A stretch of DNA of 9,783 nt from SIG636 sp045604285 (GTDB lineage Bacteria > Bacillota > Clostridia > Oscillospirales > CAG-382): assembly GCA_045604285.1 (NCBI GenBank), contig JAZUNS010000164.1, positions 1-9,783 on the forward strand, read 5' to 3'. A program made the position numbers and the translations under genes. Positions 5,292 through 9,783 of the stretch are shown piece by piece. The number at the start of each line of letters is the position of its first letter. Position 1 is the first letter of the stretch. Under the pieces are notes generated by a model that ran no database searches, was not told the DNA's origin, and worked only from the letters and a program-made list of their open reading frames with translations.

Positions 5292-6086
5292 TTATTTATT
5301 ACGCTTTTTTCTTTTCTTTTTACGGTTTGCTTTTCTTTGCCTGAAGCTGCTGCGCTTATCGGCAATTTTGCTTTTAAGCCGTTCTTTCTTTTCTGCTATA
5401 ACTTCCTTTTTGTTTTTTATAAAACGGTTGTATATAAGCAGGCCCAAAAGGCTTATTATTGCGGTACAAGCAAAAATTATAATGCTTAGAACGTAGTTTT
5501 CCTTCACCGCAAAATGTCCCACCAAGGTGGAGGTAAGCACCGACGGCAAGCGGGCAACGGTGGATATGCCCAAAAACTGAACAAGGTTAATGCGGGTAAG
5601 CCCAATAAAATACGTAAGCAGATCCTTTGGTGTGCCCGGGATAAAAAACAGCAAAAACACCGTGCGTTTAAGCTTCTTTTCGCTGTTTAAAAATCGAAGG
5701 TTATTTATTTTGCTTGAATCCACAAACAGCTCTACTACCTTGATCCCCAAGCGTTTAACCAAAAGGAACACCACGGAGGATGCCAGGGTAACGCCCAGCA
5801 GGCAGATTAAGGTGCCCGTAAACCAGCCGAAGGCATAGCCAAGGCCTATCTCCACCACCTCGCCGGGGATAAGGGCAACAAAGACCTGCAAAATCTGCAA
5901 TCCCAAGGCTACCAGATAGCCCTTTACGCCAAAGCTGCGCACGTAGCTTTCAAACGCCTCGGGCGTGTTTATGTTTTCTTCCATCATCTGCCACGCCATA
6001 TAGGTTACGTACCCCATTACGCCCAGTACGATCACTACCGAGGCTATGGCAAAGATGCGTTTTAACAACAGTTTTTTGTTTTTCAT
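5292..6086 (-). CDS. TVP38/TMEM64 family (VTT domain, DedA superfamily) membrane protein
   Basis: A 264-residue integral membrane protein. Hydrophobic segments lie at about 9-30, 55-73, 80-110, 143-162, 167-190 and 198-221. VTT-type motifs are IPGEVVEIGLGYAFGWFTG (73-91) and FIPGTPKDLLTYFIGLTR (148-165); the two IPG loops resemble the paired re-entrant loops of DedA-superfamily proteins, some of which flip undecaprenyl phosphate or phospholipids. Its own substrate is unknown. The last ~44 residues are a cytosolic-looking tail in which about half are Lys/Arg, ending KKKRKKRNK. It is translated downstream of the DUF6062-like gene with an ATGA overlap (bases 6083-6086) and has no good ribosome binding site of its own, so the two are probably coupled. 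The stop is followed at once by the hairpin cluster. Confidence 0.85.
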   Translation of the reverse strand: MKNKKLLLKRIFAIASVVIVLGVMGYVTYMAWQMMEENINTPEAFESYVRSFGVKGYLVALGLQILQVFVALIPGEVVEIGLGYAFGWFTGTLICLLGVTLASSVVFLLVKRLGIKVVELFVDSSKINNLRFLNSEKKLKRTVFLLFFIPGTPKDLLTYFIGLTRINLVQFLGISTVARLPSVLTSTLVGHFAVKENYVLSIIIFACTAIISLLGLLIYNRFIKNKKEVIAEKKERLKSKIADKRSSFRQRKANRKKKRKKRNK

Positions 6087-6766
6087 TCTTCAGAGGACAA
6101 AAAGCTTATTGCACGCTCTATTGCGTCCTTAGAGTCGTACCACGGCTCGTTATCATAGCGGTAATCAAACTTTTTGCAAAACCAGGATACGTCCTCCTTA
6201 AGCTTATCAAGGTAGGCTCCCACAACCTTTGCGGCATCTGCCGCCATATCCTCACGATACGGCTTTCCCAATCGGGATGAGGCTTCAATAAGCCTGCGGT
6301 AATGGGGCAGACAGAAGGTTTTTTGTGCCGCAAATTTATCCCTAAACTCTTTTTCCTTTGCATAAAGCATGGCAGCGGTGGAAATCATGTTGTCGAAATT
6401 AAAGGCTATGCGGTCGCAGATGTAACAACTGCTTTCCAGCGCTTCTATGTTCTTCTTAGGGGCAGCGCTTTTATCACGGGATAAAAAGCCGCCGGGCTTG
6501 ATGCTTTTTTTAACCTCATCCAAGTGGCTTTCCAATATTAGCCCAAGGCCAAGGCGATTTTTGCGAGTTCTAAGCATATTAAAATGCTTGCCGCAAAAGC
6601 CTTTTTCGTTGGTTTGTATACGCACGTCCGGCTCCATCATAGAGGCGCCGAGTATAAGGCCAAGCTCTTCCTCCTGCAATTTTTCGTAAAGCACGCAGAA
6701 GGGACATTTGCCGCCGTTATCGTCAAATGCCTCATTAACGGGTATGGTATATATCTTCTCACGCAT
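6083..6766 (-). CDS. DUF6062-like protein with two CxxC/CxxH putative zinc modules
   Basis: A 227-residue soluble protein. Its opening MREKIYTIPVNEAFD and CPFCVLYEKLQEEEL match what I remember as DUF6062, a Clostridia family of unknown function. It shows two similar modules: C21-P-F-C24 with F-C58-G-K-H61-F, and C114-Y-I-C117 with F-C152-L-P-H155-Y. Each has four typical zinc ligands in the same order and similar spacing (34 residues between pairs), so an internal duplication is likely. The frame is open further 5' to base 6862, but that part is AT-rich upstream DNA overlapping ogg. The ATG at 6766 begins the conserved block and has AAGGA on the minus strand about 11 bases before it. A near-consensus promoter lies at 6800-6828. 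The gene overlaps the TVP38-like gene as ATGA, suggesting a joint, perhaps membrane-linked, role. Confidence 0.75.
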   Translation of the reverse strand: MREKIYTIPVNEAFDDNGGKCPFCVLYEKLQEEELGLILGASMMEPDVRIQTNEKGFCGKHFNMLRTRKNRLGLGLILESHLDEVKKSIKPGGFLSRDKSAAPKKNIEALESSCYICDRIAFNFDNMISTAAMLYAKEKEFRDKFAAQKTFCLPHYRRLIEASSRLGKPYREDMAADAAKVVGAYLDKLKEDVSWFCKKFDYRYDNEPWYDSKDAIERAISFLSSEE

Positions 6767-6799
6767 GGGCGGTACCGTCCTTAGCTGTATTTTTACAAT

Positions 6800-6828
6800 A
6801 TTATACAGTAACCGCAAGTATTTTGCAA
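6800..6828 (-). promoter_or_regulatory. sigma-70-type promoter for the DUF6062/TVP38 operon
   Basis: On the minus strand, TTGCAA (6828-6823) and TATAAT (6805-6800) are separated by exactly 17 bases. The -10 is perfect and the -35 matches four of six. Transcription would start near 6793, about 27 bases before the chosen ATG at 6766. On the plus strand GCAAGTATTTT (6814-6824) is followed by GCAAGT (6825-6830), an 11-base-spaced repeat that overlaps the -35 and could be a regulator site. Confidence 0.65.
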
Positions 6829-6850
6829 GTTTATTTTTAGAGGTGTAGGC

Positions 6851-7675
6851 ATGAAAACGCAAAAATGCCCCGAGGGCATGATTATTAGTGGCAGCGACCT
6901 TGATATTTACAAAACCTTTGACTGCGGGCAGTGCTTTCGTTTTGAGCCCGTAGAAGGCGGTGTTGCGGGCATTGCCATGGGCAAGCGAATAGTTTTTAAA
7001 GCCCTTGAGGACGGAGTGCTTTTAGAAGGCGTATCCGAGGAGGATTACCAAGGCCTTTGGAAGAGCTATTTGGATATGGACAGGGACTACGACGCTGTAA
7101 ACAAGACCCTTGCCGCCATGGATAAGGTAAAGTGGGCGGCAGAGTGCGGCTATGGAATACATATACTTAACCAAGAGCCTTGGGAGGCGCTTTGTTCCTT
7201 TATAATATCCCAAAACAACAACATACCCCGCATTAAAAAAATAATAGAAAAGCTGTGCCTTATGTACGGCGAAAAGATAGCCGAGGGCTTATACGCCTTC
7301 CCCACCCCCAAAAGCCTTGCGGAGGCGGAAGAGGAGGAGCTGCGCCAAAGCGGGTGCGGCTTTAGAGCACGCTACATTAAAGAAGCCGCAAGGGCTGTAT
7401 ACGAGGGTGCCGTGGATTTAGAGGAGCTTAAAGCCCTACCCTACGAGGAGGCTTTTAAAAGGCTTACCGCACTTAAAGGCGTGGGCCCCAAGGTTGCCAA
7501 CTGTGTTTTGCTGTTTGGGCTTGGGCATACCGAAGCGTTCCCCGTGGACGTGTGGATAAAGCGTGTGCTTATTAAATATTTTGACGAGGATTTTGACCCT
7601 GCGGTTTTCGGGAAAGACGCAGGCATAGCACAGCAATATTTGTTTTACGGCGAAAGGTATCAGTCAAACAAGTAA
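6851..7675 (+). CDS. ogg: 8-oxoguanine DNA glycosylase/AP lyase (OGG1-like, HhH superfamily)
   Basis: A 274-residue bacterial OGG that removes 8-oxoguanine from DNA and nicks the abasic site. The N-terminal OGG_N-like domain begins with FDCGQCFRF (23-31). The glycosylase core has SFIISQNNNIPRIKK (116-130), and the helix-hairpin-helix reads LKGVGPKVANCVLLF (208-222), followed by PVDVWIKR (231-238). Catalytic Lys214 (VGPK) and Asp233 (PVDVW) correspond to Lys249 and Asp268 of human OGG1. AGAGGTG at 6839-6845 precedes the ATG at 6851. It is divergent from the DUF6062-like gene with an 84-base gap; I see a convincing promoter only for the other direction. No obvious terminator follows; a possible small minus-strand gene overlaps its last bases. 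Confidence 0.93.
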   Translation: MKTQKCPEGMIISGSDLDIYKTFDCGQCFRFEPVEGGVAGIAMGKRIVFKALEDGVLLEGVSEEDYQGLWKSYLDMDRDYDAVNKTLAAMDKVKWAAECGYGIHILNQEPWEALCSFIISQNNNIPRIKKIIEKLCLMYGEKIAEGLYAFPTPKSLAEAEEEELRQSGCGFRARYIKEAARAVYEGAVDLEELKALPYEEAFKRLTALKGVGPKVANCVLLFGLGHTEAFPVDVWIKRVLIKYFDEDFDPAVFGKDAGIAQQYLFYGERYQSNK

Positions 7676-7761
7676 TATATAAGGCTGTACACCCCAAGAA
7701 CTGCGCCTACTGCCAAGGACGGCGTAAGGCACAAAAGCAATTTTTTTAGAAATTTTCTCAC
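7660..7761 (-). CDS. possible 33-residue single-span membrane peptide
   Basis: A minus-strand frame starting with GTG at 7761 encodes a basic N-terminus (MRKFLKK, reading GTG as Met), a hydrophobic stretch (LLLCLTPSLAVGAVLGVY) and a short end SLIYYLFD before TGA. It resembles a small membrane protein with a cytosolic positive N-terminus. GGGGTG (minus strand of 7768-7773) lies 6 bases before the GTG and could be its ribosome binding site. Its 3' end overlaps the last 16 bases of ogg in the opposite direction. There is no other gene in this spacer. Length is so short that chance is possible; I do not know a named family. Confidence 0.35.
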   Translation of the reverse strand: MRKFLKKLLLCLTPSLAVGAVLGVYSLIYYLFD

Positions 7762-7823
7762 AATTATCACCCCACAGATAGTATTTACCGCTATGTGGCG
7801 GCATATACGGAAGGTAGGTAACA

Positions 7824-9032
7824 ATGGCAAGAATTTATCCAAAAGTAAAGGTTAACGAAAAAGCCGAGGCTACGGTAAGGGCAGGTCACCCCTGGGTGTA
7901 CTTTGACGACATAACCGAATGCGAAAGCGGTATTGCAGACGGTGCGCTGGTTGACGTGCTTAGCCCCAAGGGAAAATATTTGGGCACGGGGTTTTATAAC
8001 TCTGCATCCAAAATACGGCTTAGGATAGTTTCCACCAACACCAACGACAGATTTGACCACAGCTTTTGGCGCAGGCGCATAGGCTATGCCCTTGATTATC
8101 GCAAGACGGTTATGGGGGACGATTTTGGCTGCAGCAGGCTTATTTTTGGCGAAGCAGACGGTTTGCCCGGACTTACCGTGGATTTGTTTGACAGCGTTAT
8201 TGTAAGCCAGGTGGCATGCCTGGGCATTGAGCAGATAAAGGATTTGATATACGACTTGCTTTGGGAAGAGCTTGAGGCAAGAGGTATACACCCCACGGCT
8301 ATTTACGAGCGCAACGAGCTTGCCCTGCGTGAAAAAGAGGGCTTGGAGCGCTGCAAGGGCTTTTACAAGGGTGAAGGCGACGGGGTTGCATATATTATTG
8401 AAAACGGGATAAAATACAAGGTAGATTATATTGAAGGGCAAAAGACGGGATATTTTCTTGACCAGAAGTACAACCGTGCCGCTATAGCAAAAATAGCCAA
8501 AGGAAAAACGGTTTTGGATTGCTTTACCCACACCGGCGCCTTTGCCCTTAATGCGGCTGCCGGCGGTGCAAAGCACGTTACTGCCGTAGACGTATCGGCA
8601 GATGCCCTTGCCACTGCGGCTAACAACGCCGCCCTTAACGGCCTTGAGGGCAGGATGGACTTTTTAAAAGCCGACGTATTTGAGCTGTTTACCGAGTGGG
8701 AGGCTACGGGCAAAAGAGAATACGATTTTATTATACTTGACCCGCCTGCGTTTACCAAAAGCAGCGCCACGGTTGGCAAGGCTATAGGCGGCTACAGAGA
8801 GATAAACCGCAAAGCTATGAAGCTTTTGCCCAGAGGCGGGTATCTTGCGACCTGCTCCTGCTCGCACTTTATGACGGACAACTTGTTTTGCAAGATGCTG
8901 AAAAGCGCTGCCGAGGAAGCCCACGTTACCCTGAAGCAGATAGAACGCAGGACCCAATCCCCCGACCATCCCATAATGTGGAACGTACCCGAAACCGATT
9001 ATCTTAAGTTTTATATTTTTCAAATTTTGTAA
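7824..9032 (+). CDS. rlmI: class I SAM-dependent rRNA (cytosine-C5) methyltransferase, RlmI type
   Basis: A 402-residue enzyme of the RlmI/YccW family, which methylates C5 of a 23S rRNA cytosine (C1962 in E. coli). The order is standard. An N-terminal PUA RNA-binding domain spans about 1-80 (GHPWVYFDDI; GALVDVLSPKGKYLGTGFYN). A middle domain runs to about 200 (LIFGEADGLPGLTVD, IYERNE, GQKTGYFLDQ). The Rossmann methyltransferase domain has motif I DCFTHTGAFALNAA (232-245), DVSADAL (256-262), DPPAF (306-310) and ATCSCSHFM (342-350), with Cys344/Cys346 as candidate catalytic cysteines. GGAAGGTAGG at 7809-7818 precedes the ATG at 7824. Length and motifs are complete. The target base is inferred from the family only. 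A weak AT-rich hairpin (9041-9063) follows the stop. Confidence 0.9.
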   Translation: MARIYPKVKVNEKAEATVRAGHPWVYFDDITECESGIADGALVDVLSPKGKYLGTGFYNSASKIRLRIVSTNTNDRFDHSFWRRRIGYALDYRKTVMGDDFGCSRLIFGEADGLPGLTVDLFDSVIVSQVACLGIEQIKDLIYDLLWEELEARGIHPTAIYERNELALREKEGLERCKGFYKGEGDGVAYIIENGIKYKVDYIEGQKTGYFLDQKYNRAAIAKIAKGKTVLDCFTHTGAFALNAAAGGAKHVTAVDVSADALATAANNAALNGLEGRMDFLKADVFELFTEWEATGKREYDFIILDPPAFTKSSATVGKAIGGYREINRKAMKLLPRGGYLATCSCSHFMTDNLFCKMLKSAAEEAHVTLKQIERRTQSPDHPIMWNVPETDYLKFYIFQIL

Positions 9033-9040
9033 TTGTTTCA

Positions 9041-9063
9041 CAGAAAAAGTCGAGATTTTTCTG
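9041..9063 (+). terminator. weak AT-rich hairpin after the rRNA methyltransferase gene
   Basis: CAGAAAAA (9041-9048), loop GTCGAGA, TTTTTCTG (9056-9063), starting 9 bases after the stop. The stem is AT-rich, so termination would be weak. It shares sequence with the hairpin at 5100-5128 (both include AAAAGTC followed by TTTTCTGCAA). Confidence 0.35.
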
Positions 9064-9114
9064 CAAATTAACCTTTTTCACACAAAAATATCAAATTTTA
9101 TTAACAAAAAGTCA

Positions 9115-9143
9115 TTGACATGGAAATCAAATGATGTTATCAT
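9115..9143 (+). promoter_or_regulatory. near-consensus sigma-70 promoter of the XRE regulator
   Basis: TTGACA at 9115-9120 is a perfect -35. Exactly 17 bases later TATCAT (9138-9143) matches five of six -10 bases, with TGT just before it (9135-9137) as an extended -10. Transcription should begin near 9150, giving a leader of about 67 bases before the ATG at 9217. Confidence 0.8.
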
Positions 9144-9158
9144 AAGTGAGAACATTAG

Positions 9159-9187
9159 AAATTACTTGCATAGTATGTGGGTAATTT
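9159..9187 (+). promoter_or_regulatory. dyad/hairpin in the XRE gene leader
   Basis: AAATTAC (9159-9165) and GTAATTT (9181-9187) are exact inverted repeats, and CATA-G-TATG (9169-9177) shares the same centre at 9173. The three bases between arms (TTG and TGG) are not complementary as DNA, but in RNA would give U-G, U-G and G-U wobbles. The transcript can therefore form one continuous stem. It could be a leader hairpin or a two-half-site operator for the regulator itself. Confidence 0.6.
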
Positions 9188-9216
9188 AAACTATCTACAC
9201 AAACGGAGGCGAAAGC

Positions 9217-9588
9217 ATGGACCTTTTGACAATGGCAATCAAAAACGAAATCAAGACACAGTACAGAAGCGTAAGAAAGTTTTCTTTAGCAGTAGGTATA
9301 CCCCAGTCCACCATCGTTAGCGCTTTGCACAACGGTATCGGCGGCACTTCTTATTCTACTGTTTTGAAAATTTGTCGCAAGCTTTCAATTAACATGTACG
9401 ACTTTTCTCCCCTTTTTAATACCGATTATCACGGTATGAGCATTATGGCAGCTTACAGCCAGCTTGATGAAAAGGGTCGCTATGTTATCGATACTCTGTT
9501 TGATATTGAGCTTAAGCGTTGCAAGGGCAAAAACTACAGTGCAGAAATAGCTGCAGCAGGCGAAGACGCAAAGAAATATTCCGAATAG
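9217..9588 (+). CDS. XRE/Cro-CI-type helix-turn-helix regulator, 123 residues
   Basis: A small DNA-binding protein. Residues about 17-60 form a Cro/CI helix-turn-helix: RSVRKFSLAVGIPQSTIVSA supplies helices 1-3, with recognition helix near STIVSALHN, and TVLKICRKLSINMYDF closes the domain. Residues 79-102 (YSQLDEKGRYVIDTLFDIELKR) are a helical tail I associate with XRE regulators of Clostridia and their phages. The end is polar. GGAGG at 9205-9209 is 7 bases before the ATG. The gene has its own strong promoter, a structured leader and a strong terminator, so it is a self-contained unit. No toxin, integrase or other phage gene is adjacent. Codons lean more to ATC, TCT and ACT than in the upstream genes, which may mean high expression or recent arrival. 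Targets are unknown; self-regulation through the leader dyad is plausible. Confidence 0.85.
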   Translation: MDLLTMAIKNEIKTQYRSVRKFSLAVGIPQSTIVSALHNGIGGTSYSTVLKICRKLSINMYDFSPLFNTDYHGMSIMAAYSQLDEKGRYVIDTLFDIELKRCKGKNYSAEIAAAGEDAKKYSE

Positions 9589-9601
9589 TTTTTAAAAAAA
9601 C

Positions 9602-9638
9602 AAATACGTGCTTCTTTAAAAAGAAGCACGTATTTTTT
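9602..9638 (+). terminator. strong intrinsic terminator of the XRE regulator
   Basis: AAATACGTGCTTCTTT (9602-9617) is followed after two bases by its reverse complement AAAGAAGCACGTATTT (9620-9635) and a T-run to 9638. The long stem, tight A/T loop region and T-run are classic. The A-run upstream suggests it may also work from the other side. Confidence 0.85.
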
Positions 9639-9694
9639 GTTTGTGATCATCTTTTTAATTCCCCACAAACAAACGTAAGCGGTATGATAATAAT

Positions 9695-9727
9695 GTCTTT
9701 TCTGCGGACATGCGCCGCAGAAAAGAC
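9695..9727. repeat. perfect 13-bp stem-loop in the 3' intergenic region
   Basis: GTCTTTTCTGCGG (9695-9707), loop ACATGCG, CCGCAGAAAAGAC (9715-9727). The stem is perfect and lies alone in non-coding DNA. No gene from 9589 to the window end is supported. Confidence 0.8.
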
Positions 9728-9733
9728 ACCTTG

Positions 9734-9783
9734 GATTTTCGTGAGTGCCACGAAGTGGCGCGAGACGCGAGTGAACGAAAATC
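9734..9783. repeat. branched inverted-repeat element at the window end
   Basis: The outer arms GATTTTCGT (9734-9742) and ACGAAAATC (9775-9783) are exact inverted repeats. Inside are two small hairpins: GCCAC-GAA-GTGGC (9747-9759) and CGCG-AGA-CGCG (9759-9769), which share one base. The whole could fold as a branched or cruciform structure. It looks like a short interspersed repeat or structured RNA end rather than a gene. The window stops exactly at its outer arm. Confidence 0.65.

Noticed and set aside
6767..6862. Longer N-terminus of the DUF6062-like protein from 6862
   Set aside because: It would contain the promoter region and overlap the start of ogg; the family-like sequence begins at the ATG at 6766.
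7791..8576. Minus-strand frame opposite the rRNA methyltransferase
   Set aside because: Shadow of the methyltransferase gene, with no recognisable domain.

Overview
The window looks like chromosomal DNA of an uncultured gut-type Clostridia bacterium (Bacillota). The evidence is strong GGAGG-type ribosome binding sites, a leucine bias to CTT and isoleucine bias to ATA/ATT, tightly packed co-directional genes, and protein families typical of Clostridia (rimI-tsaD pair, short bacterial OGG glycosylase, DUF6062-like zinc protein, TVP38/VTT membrane protein). No ribosomal RNA, tRNA, CRISPR array, transposase or phage structural gene was seen. Organism assignment is inference from style and homology memory, not from a search.

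Region 1 (1-3605, + strand) is a compact operon-like run: a truncated galU, a dCMP deaminase family protein, an unknown membrane-anchored protein, rimI and tsaD. Gaps are 17, 6 and 5 bases, and rimI/tsaD overlap as ATGA. The first ~197 bases are foreign to this run. They encode the C-terminal end of a UPF0597/CyuA (L-cysteine desulfidase) protein at about 62% GC. They join in frame to galU from about its 60th residue, where the DNA drops to about 44% GC. This is most simply a chimeric assembly join or a deletion junction.

Region 2 (3606-5291) holds a 238-base spacer with repeated TGTGGGAAA-type words, a monocistronic isocitrate dehydrogenase family gene, and a 284-base spacer dense in hairpins, including two exact copies of one GC-rich stem-loop.

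Region 3 (5292-7675) is a divergent pair of units. On the minus strand, a two-gene operon encodes a DUF6062-like protein with two CxxC/CxxH modules and a TVP38/TMEM64 family membrane protein, again with an ATGA overlap, behind a good sigma-70-type promoter. On the plus strand is an 8-oxoguanine DNA glycosylase (ogg).

Region 4 (7676-9783) has a possible 33-residue membrane peptide on the minus strand overlapping the ogg 3' end, an RlmI-type rRNA cytosine methyltransferase, and a small XRE-type regulator. The regulator has its own near-consensus promoter, a structured leader and a strong terminator. The window ends in a structured intergenic repeat cut by the edge.

Most genes are housekeeping: tRNA t6A synthesis (tsaD), ribosomal protein acetylation (rimI), rRNA methylation, nucleotide pool upkeep (dCMP deaminase), oxidative DNA repair (ogg) and 2-oxoglutarate supply (isocitrate dehydrogenase). 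The least explained items are the 241-residue membrane protein, the DUF6062/TVP38 pair, the XRE regulator with its leader hairpin, and the structured intergenic elements. I found no convincing defence or mobile system.
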